12,248 nt of DNA from JADFRG01 sp048054495 (GCA_048054495.1 JBGMQN010000104.1:1-12248); one strand, 5' to 3'. Numbered from the stretch's first letter, positions 1 through 6,149 are shown. The notes: generated from the letters alone by a model not told the origin. Made by a program: numbers and translations.

Positions 1-15
1 CGCTCGCAATGACGT
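1..15. repeat. possible end of a dispersed intergenic repeat
   Basis: The window opens with CGCTCGCAATGACGT. This matches, from memory, the tail of a short dispersed intergenic element found in many unrelated bacterial genomes, with a core like TCATTGCGAGCGAAGCG on the other strand. Only about 15 bases fall inside the window, so the match could be chance. No coding potential is visible in 1-94, and no preceding gene reaches in with a recognisable protein. Confidence 0.3.
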
Positions 16-33
16 AAAACTAGGGGAGAGCCT

Positions 34-43
34 AGGCCGGCCT
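34..43. repeat. 10-bp perfect palindrome upstream of dnaJ
   Basis: AGGCCGGCCT is a perfect palindrome about 50 nt before the dnaJ start. It could be an operator half-site pair or chance in GC-rich DNA. No CIRCE element (the HrcA operator) and no clear -35/-10 pair were found in 1-94, so dnaJ may be transcribed from further upstream. Confidence 0.25.
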
Positions 44-94
44 CATATCAACCATAGCATATCTTTTGGGACAGCCACCTTAGCCTAGTCAGCC

Positions 95-1210
95 ATGGAA
101 GAAAAACGAGATTACTACGATTCGCTTGGTGTGGGCCGGAACGCTTCAGCAGATGAGCTGAAAAGTGCCTACCGGAAACTGGCCAAGGAATACCATCCCG
201 ATGTGAACCGCGAGCCCGGGGCCGAGGAGCGATTCAAGGAAGTAAACGAAGCTTACGCAGTGCTCTCGGACCAGGAGCGCCGGGCAGCCTACGACCGCTT
301 TGGACATGCCGGCTTGAAGGGCATGCCCACCAATTTCGATTTCGGATTCGGCGACATCTTTGAGGAGGTCTTTGGATTTGGGTTGGGTGGAAGGCGGCGG
401 CGCAACGTCCCGAGGCGCGGTGCAGATCTACGCTATGACATCCAACTGGATTTCGAAGAGGCAGTCTTTGGGGTCGAGAGGCAAATCGAGTTTACTCGCA
501 GAGACACCTGCACTCGCTGCGAGGGCTCCGGTTCTGAGCCGGGCACTACCCCAGTGCGCTGCCCGACTTGCGACGGAGCAGGAGAGGTGCGCCAGGTCCG
601 CCAAACCTTTCTCGGTTCGATGGTCAACGTTACTGCCTGTCCGAACTGCGGCGGCCGCGGAGAACTCGTATCGTCCCCTTGTCTGAACTGCGGCGGCCGC
701 GGAATCGAGCAGTTGAGCGTTGAGCGAACGATATCGATTCCACCGGGAGTGAGTGACGGAACCCAGATCCGCGTTGGGGGAGAAGGGGAGCCGGGGCTCA
801 ACAACGGCCCGCGCGGCGATCTCTACGTGCTTGTGCGAGTAAAGCAACATCGCTTCTTCCGACGCAAGAACGACGACATCCTTCTCAATTTATCGATCAA
901 CCTGGCCCAGGCGGCGCTCGGCTCCGAAATCGATGTGCCAACTCTGGAGGGGGATGACAAACTACGCATTCCGGCCGGCACGCAACCGGGTCGTGTGTTT
1001 CGAATGCACGGCAAGGGGGTCCCACACCTGAAGCGTAGCGGGCGTGGGGATCAGCTGGTCGCTGTCTCCGTCGACATCCCCAAGACCCTCACCGCAGACC
1101 AGCGTAAGCTGCTTGAACAGCTATCAGAAACCCTCGGGAGTGAGGTCATTCCTCAGCAGCGAAGCTTCTTTGACGACCTCAAGGACCTCATCAGCGGCAT
1201 CGTAGATTGA
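95..1210 (+). CDS. dnaJ: chaperone protein DnaJ (Hsp40, type I)
   Basis: Co-chaperone that binds unfolded clients and stimulates the DnaK ATPase in the cytoplasm. All type I parts are present in 371 residues, a normal length. The J domain spans about 6-70, with HPD at 34-36. A short Gly/Phe region (about 80-99) carries a DIF motif and ends in four arginines (100-103). The zinc-binding domain has four CxxCxGxG repeats, with Cys pairs at 139/142, 156/159, 182/185 and 196/199. Two client-binding beta domains and a C-terminal dimerisation tail follow. The ATG at 95 begins the J domain directly; no strong Shine-Dalgarno is visible before it. No grpE or dnaK is visible upstream, but only 94 bases are available. 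The gene overlaps prmA, so the two are probably co-transcribed. Confidence 0.97.
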   Translation: MEEKRDYYDSLGVGRNASADELKSAYRKLAKEYHPDVNREPGAEERFKEVNEAYAVLSDQERRAAYDRFGHAGLKGMPTNFDFGFGDIFEEVFGFGLGGRRRRNVPRRGADLRYDIQLDFEEAVFGVERQIEFTRRDTCTRCEGSGSEPGTTPVRCPTCDGAGEVRQVRQTFLGSMVNVTACPNCGGRGELVSSPCLNCGGRGIEQLSVERTISIPPGVSDGTQIRVGGEGEPGLNNGPRGDLYVLVRVKQHRFFRRKNDDILLNLSINLAQAALGSEIDVPTLEGDDKLRIPAGTQPGRVFRMHGKGVPHLKRSGRGDQLVAVSVDIPKTLTADQRKLLEQLSETLGSEVIPQQRSFFDDLKDLISGIVD

Positions 1211-2079
1211 ATTGGCTAGAAGTAACTATGGATCTCCAGGCCGATCTGGCGGAGCCGGCCGTCGAGCTGCTGGGCCGCCTCGCGCCTAATGGCGTTGCGG
1301 TTGAAATGCTGAATGAAAGCGTGCGCGTGCGGGCCTGGCTACCCGAAGACGAAGCGCTGCCCGATCGCAGGCGGCAGCTCGACGAGGGATTGTGGCACCT
1401 CGGCCAGATCCAACCCTTCCCGATTCCGCAATTCAAGCTCATCGAGGAAGAACCATGGGAAGTTGCCTGGAAAAAGCACTACCAACCACTCGAGATCGGT
1501 GAGCGACTGCAGATCCTCCCCTCCTGGATGAAGCAAGAGCGTGGCACACGGATTCCAATCTATCTTGAGCCCGGGATGGCATTTGGGACTGGGGCCCATA
1601 CTACGACGCGGCACTGCCTGGAAGCACTGGAGCTTCTCGTGACGAAGGGCGATTCCGTTGCCGATCTTGGGTGCGGATCTGGCATCCTGGCAATCGCAGC
1701 CGCGCGTCTGGGCGCGGGCGAGGTCGTGGCTCTCGATACGGACCCGCAGGCCGTGCAATTGGCCCGCGAGAACGTGCTGCGCAACGGGGTCGCAGAGCGG
1801 GTTCGGGTCGTACACGGCTCTATGCTCGAGCTCGAGGGCACAAGTTCAAAGCAGTTGATTGTGGCAAATATCCAAGCCTCGGCGTTAGAGGATTTCATCC
1901 AGGCAGGCATCTCGCACCACTTAGCGTCCGGCGGCCGAGTGGTGATGTCGGGGATTCTGGAAGATCAGCTTGATTCGCTTGTAGAAAAGGGGAATATGCA
2001 TGATCTTCAGGTAGAACAGATCATAGCCTGCGTGGATTGGCGCAGCGTGGTTTTTGAGCTGCGCTCATCATGCCGATAG
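1207..2079 (+). CDS. prmA: ribosomal protein L11 methyltransferase PrmA
   Basis: SAM-dependent enzyme that trimethylates ribosomal protein uL11 in the cytoplasm. At 290 residues it is close to the usual length of about 290-315. The N-terminal substrate-recognition domain begins with the family's W-L-E-V strand. The catalytic Rossmann domain has GTGAHTTT at 127-134, the SAM-binding loop DLGCGSG at 153-159, and N-I-Q-A at 221-224 where most members have N-I-L-A. The TTG start at 1207 is preferred over the ATG at 1228 because only the longer form keeps the conserved MxWLEV opening. That TTG overlaps the dnaJ TGA in TTGA, and no independent Shine-Dalgarno is seen, so translation is probably coupled to dnaJ. 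A dnaJ-prmA pairing is common in bacteria. Confidence 0.95.
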   Translation: MNWLEVTMDLQADLAEPAVELLGRLAPNGVAVEMLNESVRVRAWLPEDEALPDRRRQLDEGLWHLGQIQPFPIPQFKLIEEEPWEVAWKKHYQPLEIGERLQILPSWMKQERGTRIPIYLEPGMAFGTGAHTTTRHCLEALELLVTKGDSVADLGCGSGILAIAAARLGAGEVVALDTDPQAVQLARENVLRNGVAERVRVVHGSMLELEGTSSKQLIVANIQASALEDFIQAGISHHLASGGRVVMSGILEDQLDSLVEKGNMHDLQVEQIIACVDWRSVVFELRSSCR

Positions 2080-2098
2080 GCGATCATGCCGATAAGCG
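2067..2098 (+). repeat. 16-bp tandem duplication across the prmA stop
   Basis: ATCATGCCGATAGGCG (2067-2082) is followed immediately by ATCATGCCGATAAGCG (2083-2098), identical at 15 of 16 positions. The first copy holds the prmA TAG stop (2077-2079) and the second lies in the 3' untranslated region. It looks like a small slippage or duplication event at the gene end. Confidence 0.85.
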
Positions 2099-2115
2099 CG
2101 CTTAGCTCTAAGAAC

Positions 2116-2140
2116 AAAACCCGCCAAGCCGGCGGGTTTT
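2116..2140. terminator. bidirectional Rho-independent terminator between prmA and infA
   Basis: AAAACCCGCC (2116-2125), loop AAGCC, then GGCGGGTTTT (2131-2140) forms a perfect 10-bp stem. The T run ends the + strand transcript of dnaJ-prmA. The A run, preceded by more A-rich sequence at 2111-2119, gives a U-rich tail to the - strand transcript ending in infA. The position between two convergent genes fits a shared terminator. Confidence 0.9.
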
Positions 2141-2176
2141 ATGGATTTGGCAATGGGTGGTTGGTCGGGATGCTGA

Positions 2177-2419
2177 CTATGCGGGGCGGGCCTGATTCTT
2201 CTTGAACCGATAGGTAATTCTGCCGCGTGTCAGATCGTAGGGCGAAAGCTCTACTCGAACTCGATCCCCCAACAAGATTCGGATGTAGTATCTCCGCATC
2301 TTCCCCGACAGGTAAGCCAGGACGACATGTTCGTTATCCAGCTCGACCCGAAACTGGGTCGCTGGCAGGGCCTCCACAACGGTGCCCTCTACTTCAATTT
2401 TCTCTTCTTTTTTCGGCAC
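2177..2419 (-). CDS. infA: translation initiation factor IF-1
   Basis: Small OB-fold (S1-like) protein that binds the 30S A site during initiation. It has 80 residues against a usual 71-75. The core E-V-E-G-T-V-V-E-A-L-P, then GKMRRYYIRI (39-48) and SPYDLTRGRITYR (59-71), are diagnostic. It departs from the family at ILLGD, where ILPGD is usual, and has a short extra C-terminus. The start is GTG at 2419, with an AGGA-type ribosome site (TAGGAA) about 7 nt upstream that overlaps the rpsU stop; only 8 nt separate the genes. infA usually sits in the large ribosomal-protein (spc/alpha) operon beside rpmJ and rpsM, so this location after rpsU is unusual. It may be a relocated or second copy. Confidence 0.95.
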   Translation of the reverse strand: MPKKEEKIEVEGTVVEALPATQFRVELDNEHVVLAYLSGKMRRYYIRILLGDRVRVELSPYDLTRGRITYRFKKNQARPA

Positions 2420-2427
2420 TGTTTTTC

Positions 2428-2643
2428 CTAGACGGGACGCCTGGCCCGCGGTACATATTTCTGCTGCCGGCGCTTCAAGCGCCGAATGGCCTTCTTGCGT
2501 TGAATCCTTCGCAGCTCGCTCTTTGACACGAACCAGCGCTTGCGCCGCACCGTGCTCAGGATGCCACTTTTCGCGACTTTCTTTCGGAAGCGTTTCAAGA
2601 GTTGCTCCTGAGATTCGTTCGGTCGCAAGATCACGGTCGCCAT
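2428..2643 (-). CDS. rpsU: 30S ribosomal protein bS21
   Basis: Basic, helical 71-residue protein of the 30S platform that sits near the 3' end of 16S rRNA and supports mRNA engagement. The family signature is clear: an N-terminal strand ending in E-S-Q-E-Q-L-L-K-R-F, then RRKRWFVSKSELRR (33-46) and KKAIRRLKRR (50-59), followed by a basic tail. The ATG at 2643 has a good GAGG ribosome site (GTGAGGTAAAAGACAT) about 10 nt upstream. It lies 29 nt after the S1-protein gene and 8 nt before infA, so the three appear to be one transcript. Confidence 0.95.
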   Translation of the reverse strand: MATVILRPNESQEQLLKRFRKKVAKSGILSTVRRKRWFVSKSELRRIQRKKAIRRLKRRQQKYVPRARRPV

Positions 2644-2672
2644 ATGTCTTTTACCTCACTTCTATTCTGAGC

Positions 2673-3743
2673 CTAGCTCGATAATTCCTGTACATCCGGC
2701 CATTCAAGATCCAGACGCTCGCGTTCCGGTTCAAACGATGTCACCCGCACCTTAACGGTTTCTCCCTGAGAAAGGTGCGCCAACCCCTCCGTTGACTTCA
2801 GCAGACCCTCGATCCCCAGGTCAAACCGGAGGTAAATTCCAGCCGACACGAAGCGTGCGATCGTGCCCTCCATTTCCTGACCCACCGCGATTTTCTCTAC
2901 CGCGGCTTCCCACGGGTTAGGCTGCAGTCTCTTCAAGCTAAGTCCAATTCGATTGGCCTCTTTGTCGAGCCGAATAACCATCGTTTCGGTTTCCTGCCCG
3001 ATCTGCAGTAAATCCGATGGATCTTCCACCCGATTCCAGGACATCTCGGAGATATGGACCAAACCGTCCGCCCCACCGATATCTACGAAAGCGCCAAATT
3101 CTCTCAGGCTGGTCACCCTGCCGGTTCGAACTTCGCCCATCTCCAGCGTCTCGATCACGCGGGATTTCTGCTCCTGCCGCCACTGGCGGATGGCCTTCCG
3201 TTCCGAGAGCACGAGCCTTCTACGGCGCGGATCCACCTCGATCACCTTGAGCGGGAGCGTCTTATCGACAAAGGACGCCAGGTGTTCGAACTGCGATTTT
3301 TCGTCCATCCCACGCGGGAGATCGGTGATGTGGGAGGCAGGCACAAAGGCCCGCAAACGTCCAAATGGGACGATCAGGCCGCCCCGGTTGTAGCCGCCAA
3401 CGCTTGCTTCCAGCATGGTGTCGCTTTCCATCAGGTTCTTGGCACGCAGCCAATCGTCGCTCTCGCGTGCCTGAGCCACGGAAACCACGAGATTGCCATC
3501 GTGATCGATCGGATCGACCACCATCACCGAGATCTCGTCTCCGACATTGAGATCGGCCTCTTCCGGCGGCAACAGCTCAAGGTCCGAGCTTGCGACCACG
3601 CCATCCCGCTTCAAGCCCAAATCCACGATCATGCCGTAGGAGTCGGTGGATATGACGCGCCCCGTGAGCAGATCGCCGCGCCGAGGATCGGGGACTTCCC
3701 CCGCCTCAGTCAGTAGTTGCTGTAGGTCTTCCTTAGATTCCAT
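2673..3743 (-). CDS. four-domain S1 RNA-binding protein (bS1-like)
   Basis: Cytoplasmic RNA-binding protein resembling ribosomal protein bS1 or its short relatives. Four S1/OB domains can be placed in 356 residues: about 22-92, 108-182, 202-272 and 286-348. Domain 3 is the most canonical, with REFGAFVDIGGADGLVHISE (214-233) and a closing R-I-G-L-S-L-K. Domains 1, 2 and 4 are divergent. E. coli bS1 has six domains, whereas shorter versions occur in many phyla. No membrane segment or catalytic domain is seen. The ATG at 3743 has no Shine-Dalgarno: the 11 nt before it are A/U only and follow a stable hairpin. That recalls E. coli rpsA, which also lacks a strong ribosome site and is autoregulated. 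It is first in an operon with rpsU and infA, which supports a role in translation initiation. Whether it is the cell's main bS1 cannot be told from this window. Confidence 0.88.
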   Translation of the reverse strand: MESKEDLQQLLTEAGEVPDPRRGDLLTGRVISTDSYGMIVDLGLKRDGVVASSDLELLPPEEADLNVGDEISVMVVDPIDHDGNLVVSVAQARESDDWLRAKNLMESDTMLEASVGGYNRGGLIVPFGRLRAFVPASHITDLPRGMDEKSQFEHLASFVDKTLPLKVIEVDPRRRRLVLSERKAIRQWRQEQKSRVIETLEMGEVRTGRVTSLREFGAFVDIGGADGLVHISEMSWNRVEDPSDLLQIGQETETMVIRLDKEANRIGLSLKRLQPNPWEAAVEKIAVGQEMEGTIARFVSAGIYLRFDLGIEGLLKSTEGLAHLSQGETVKVRVTSFEPERERLDLEWPDVQELSS

Positions 3744-3754
3744 TAAATAAAATT

Positions 3755-3777
3755 GGCCTGATCCGCGAGATCAAGCC
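3755..3777 (-). promoter_or_regulatory. leader hairpin before the S1-protein start, attenuator- or operator-like
   Basis: In the mRNA sense (- strand) GGCTTGATC, loop TCGCG, GATCAGGCC forms a 9-bp stem with one G-U pair; on the + strand that position would be a C-A mismatch. It is followed at 3754-3744 by AATTTTATTTA and then the ATG. A GC-containing stem plus a U-rich run looks like a weak intrinsic terminator or attenuator, or a protein-binding translational operator. It could alternatively end transcripts reading in from the phosphoribosyltransferase gene. Confidence 0.6.
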
Positions 3778-3875
3778 ATTTGTGGATTGCAAGGAGTTCG
3801 TGAGCGATCTGTCTGGCTACTCCTATTCCTCCTCCACCAACGATCCAGTTGCGAGCTTGTTCGCGGCGCTTGGAA

Positions 3876-3904
3876 ATTATACAGGGGCCCCTTTGGGTTG
3901 TCAA
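3876..3904 (-). promoter_or_regulatory. full-consensus sigma70 promoter for the S1-rpsU-infA operon
   Basis: Read on the - strand, TTGACA (3904-3899), a 17-nt spacer and TATAAT (3881-3876) match the housekeeping consensus at all 12 positions with optimal spacing. Transcription should begin near 3869-3871, giving a leader of about 125 nt before the ATG at 3743. The leader contains a purine-rich GGAGGAGGAATAGGAG stretch that is too far from the start to act as its ribosome site. Confidence 0.9.
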
Positions 3905-3910
3905 TCAACC
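3883..3910. promoter_or_regulatory. two inverted repeats overlapping the promoter, operator candidates
   Basis: The spacer holds the perfect 10-bp palindrome AGGGGCCCCT (3883-3892). A second inverted repeat, GGTTG (3896-3900) and CAACC (3906-3910) around TCAAT, is centred on the -35 hexamer. Repressor sites often occupy these positions at very strong promoters, but no regulator can be named and chance is possible. Confidence 0.4.
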
Positions 3911-3948
3911 GCCCAGTACTCGACGAAATAGCACTTCTGGGACCTGCT

Positions 3949-4455
3949 CTAATTAGGCTGATCGAGCAGGACCTTGTCCTCTCCCCGATCGACCTCCCAA
4001 GGATAGACGATATACGCATCGGTTGTGGCTGCGTAATAGTCAGGCCTAGCTTTGCTGAAAAGGCTGCGGTACGGATTGAAGTGTAGAACGCAGGTGTAGG
4101 GAGAGCCCCCAGCGGCGGAAACGCGGTTCTTTACGGCTGTGATGTGTCTCCCGGATCCCCAAACATCGTCTACGACCAGGACCTCACGGCCCCGCAGATG
4201 ATCGTCGTCTGGGAACTGTATGAAGGCCGGCCAGGCATACAGTTTTGCCGCCTGGCGCTCAACTTCAAAGGGGAAATCTACCGCGGCGGTCATAACATCC
4301 TGAATGTTCAGTGACTCGCATAGCATGCCTCCAGGCACGATGCCACCACGGGTGATGATAACCATGGCGTCGAATTCGGTGCGAAACTGCGGAATGATGT
4401 GCTGGATCAGCCGATCAACTTCATCCCAGCTGATGAGTTCACTTCTCTGGGGCAT
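3949..4455 (-). CDS. phosphoribosyltransferase, purine (Gpt/COG2236) type
   Basis: Probable purine-salvage enzyme that joins PRPP to a purine base such as hypoxanthine, guanine or xanthine; the base cannot be assigned. In 168 residues the type I PRTase fold is clear: the pyrophosphate loop IITRGG (33-38) and the PRPP-binding motif VLVVDDVWGSGRHI (92-105) with its two acidic residues. I-V-Y-P-W-E at 149-154 is typical of the Gpt-like/COG2236 group. The ATG at 4455 is preceded by a run of seven G about 8 nt upstream, a possible non-standard ribosome site. It has its own candidate promoter, lies 133 nt after the small gene upstream, and is followed by 205 nt holding the next operon's promoter. 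A pyrimidine or regulatory PRTase is less likely. Confidence 0.88.
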   Translation of the reverse strand: MPQRSELISWDEVDRLIQHIIPQFRTEFDAMVIITRGGIVPGGMLCESLNIQDVMTAAVDFPFEVERQAAKLYAWPAFIQFPDDDHLRGREVLVVDDVWGSGRHITAVKNRVSAAGGSPYTCVLHFNPYRSLFSKARPDYYAATTDAYIVYPWEVDRGEDKVLLDQPN

Positions 4456-4473
4456 GTGTCGACCCCCCCGGCG

Positions 4474-4502
4474 ATGATAGCACCGAGCGTTCGTATTTCC
4501 AA
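4474..4502 (-). promoter_or_regulatory. candidate sigma70 promoter of the phosphoribosyltransferase gene
   Basis: On the - strand TTGGAA (4502-4497), 17 nt, TATCAT (4479-4474) matches the consensus at 4 and 5 of 6 positions. The start of transcription would fall about 11 nt before the ATG at 4455, giving a very short leader. Confidence 0.4.
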
Positions 4503-4512
4503 CTTCTTCTCG

Positions 4513-4528
4513 ATCCTCGCCTGAGGAT
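4513..4528. repeat. inverted repeat upstream of the phosphoribosyltransferase promoter
   Basis: ATCCTC (4513-4518), loop GCCT, GAGGAT (4523-4528) is a perfect 6-bp stem just upstream of the candidate -35. There is no T run on either side, so it is not a terminator; it may be a protein-binding site or chance. Confidence 0.35.
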
Positions 4529-4588
4529 AGGGTTCCCTCCTGATTTCCACCCGGTTTGCAAGACGTTTATGTCAAGTACAAGTGGATA

Positions 4589-4918
4589 TCATACACCATT
4601 GGTGGGAGGCCTATCAGTTCCTAATATCGAGTCTCCTTCGAAGGCCTTTAGCACCTTGTGCAGGGCCAGGAGGCTCTCCCCGGAATGCATCGACTCGTCG
4701 ATCCTGGCATCCTGATAGCGGCGCTCGAAAGCGTTCGGCGCAAAATCCGGTTGCTCCATTAGATGCTCCACGGCTGAAAGCGCGCCGGCGCGCTGCGCAG
4801 TGTCCCAGTCAAGGACCATCTTTGTCCAATAAATTGTGTATGAATACTCCGGATCTGGCGGTGCGGCCTGTTGGGTACGGCTTAGCAGCCTGCGGACGGC
4901 CTCACGCAGAGACGTCAT
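4589..4918 (-). CDS. small protein of unknown function downstream of the AI-2E gene
   Basis: I do not recognise this 109-residue protein. It is soluble-looking, with no signal peptide or membrane segment. It starts with a basic helix (M-T-S-L-R-E-A-V-R-R-L-L) and has an aromatic-rich stretch YSYTIYWTKMVLDW (25-38) and a charged C-terminal half. The ATG at 4918 is chosen because it lies 4 nt after the AI-2E TGA (4923-4925), a typical translational-coupling distance. The frame is open for 50 more codons upstream, but that stretch lies wholly inside the AI-2E gene. There is only a weak GAGCGG ribosome site. The coupling suggests it is made together with the membrane protein. The 133 nt that follow have no clear terminator. 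Confidence 0.7.
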   Translation of the reverse strand: MTSLREAVRRLLSRTQQAAPPDPEYSYTIYWTKMVLDWDTAQRAGALSAVEHLMEQPDFAPNAFERRYQDARIDESMHSGESLLALHKVLKAFEGDSILGTDRPPTNGV

Positions 4919-4922
4919 CCGC

Positions 4923-6149
4923 TCAGGCGTCTGCCTTCTCTGCGGGCTTCCTGAGATTTCGAATGCGGTCAGCCAGCTGCCGATACGGGGAAGGTTTTCC
5001 ATCCGAACGGTTAACGAAGGTGCTTCTTGGCGGGTCGACGCCGACGGACTTCCAATACAAGTAGCCAAGACACAGGCGCCCGGTTGCCACTACAGGAGCC
5101 GCGAGCAGCAGGCCAACGATCCCGAACAGGCTGCCCGCGGCTAATACCGCCAGCAGTACCACGAGCGGGTTTAGGGCCAGACTTTGTCCGATGACGCGCG
5201 GGTAAAGGAAGCTGTTCTCGATCTGCTGGATCAGGATTCCCGCCGCCAACACGATGAGCGCATAGCTAACCGGAGTGAGCCCCCAGGGATTGGTTTCCTG
5301 AAACAAGGCAACCAGCACCGAAACGATGGCCGTGATCCAGGGTCCAAATATGGGCACGAACTCGAGTACACCGGCCAGCACGCCCAGCCCAATCGAATTG
5401 CGGAGGCCCAGGATGGACATGATGACCACGGTCATGGTTCCGACCGCGAGGCCCATGATCAGCTGGCCTCTGAAAAAGGACTGCCAGATCGAGCCTGCAT
5501 CGGTCATGATGCGACTTGCGTCAGACTTGTAGGGACCGGGCACCCAGCCGATGATCGCCCACCCGAAACGCTCCAGATAGAGCAGCAAGTAGAAGCCGAT
5601 CACCAAGACCAGCACGCTGGTCCCAACGAAGGTTGCCGTCGCGCCTGCCACGCCGCGCAGGATGGCGCCGGTTTGGGAGATCAGGGGCGTTACGGCCGAG
5701 GAGATACCTTCGATAAAGGTGTCTAGATTGGCTTGGCCTAGATTGATGGTCCATGGGCCGATCTCATACTCCAGCGCAAAGAGCTCCTTGAAAAAATCGG
5801 GGAGGTCCCGCGACACGTCCGACAGAAACTCCCCAAAAGCGGCCACCCGGTTGGCGGCCGCGATGCCGAGGCCGGTAGTAGCGGCCACCAGGACGATCAC
5901 GATCACCAAGAAGATGATCGCCACCGCCAGGCCGCGGCTCATGCCCGTCGATCGCTGCAGACGAAGGACGATCGGATGGAGCAGGTAGGCCAGGAGCAGC
6001 GCCAGGATAAACGGGATCAGAAACTGGCGCACCAGATAGAGAAGCAAGATGCCAAGCAGGATGAGCAGCACGCCAACGACCAGGCGCGTGCTCTGCCTCC
6101 AGATGGGCGATCCTGTGCCTTCTACTTGGATGGGTTGATCGTCACTCAC
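4923..6149 (-). CDS. AI-2E family (PerM/YdiK-type) membrane transporter
   Basis: Inner-membrane protein of the family named for autoinducer-2 export; other members are ion antiporters or uncharacterised, so the substrate is unknown. It has 408 residues with the family's topology: hydrophobic segments at about 22-41, 43-62 and 74-98, a soluble stretch at 100-165, then segments at about 172-192, 226-248, 252-284, 294-309 and 326-355. The conserved EFVPIFGPW (263-271), LYPRVIGQSL (315-324) and NPLVVLLAV (327-335) are present, with a basic cytoplasmic tail after 365. The GTG start at 6149 is 24 nt after the pnp stop and has no obvious Shine-Dalgarno, so it probably depends on read-through from pnp. 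It is coupled to the small unknown gene downstream. Confidence 0.92.
   Translation of the reverse strand: MSDDQPIQVEGTGSPIWRQSTRLVVGVLLILLGILLLYLVRQFLIPFILALLLAYLLHPIVLRLQRSTGMSRGLAVAIIFLVIVIVLVAATTGLGIAAANRVAAFGEFLSDVSRDLPDFFKELFALEYEIGPWTINLGQANLDTFIEGISSAVTPLISQTGAILRGVAGATATFVGTSVLVLVIGFYLLLYLERFGWAIIGWVPGPYKSDASRIMTDAGSIWQSFFRGQLIMGLAVGTMTVVIMSILGLRNSIGLGVLAGVLEFVPIFGPWITAIVSVLVALFQETNPWGLTPVSYALIVLAAGILIQQIENSFLYPRVIGQSLALNPLVVLLAVLAAGSLFGIVGLLLAAPVVATGRLCLGYLYWKSVGVDPPRSTFVNRSDGKPSPYRQLADRIRNLRKPAEKADA

Noticed and set aside
1..94. CIRCE/HrcA operator upstream of dnaJ
   Set aside because: No TTAGCACTC/GAGTGCTAA pair or close variant is present.
3054..3716. 220-codon open frame on the + strand
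   Set aside because: Antisense to the S1-domain protein, which has clear domain motifs.
3912..3941. terminator after the phosphoribosyltransferase gene
   Set aside because: Only a 5-bp CCCAG/CTGGG pairing with a 20-nt loop and no U run could be drawn.
4570..4575. TTGACA on the - strand as a -35 element
   Set aside because: No -10-like hexamer occurs at 15-19 nt downstream.
4919..5068. 50-codon N-terminal extension of the small unknown protein
   Set aside because: It lies entirely within the AI-2E coding region in another frame. The ATG at 4918, 4 nt after the transporter stop, is the simpler start.
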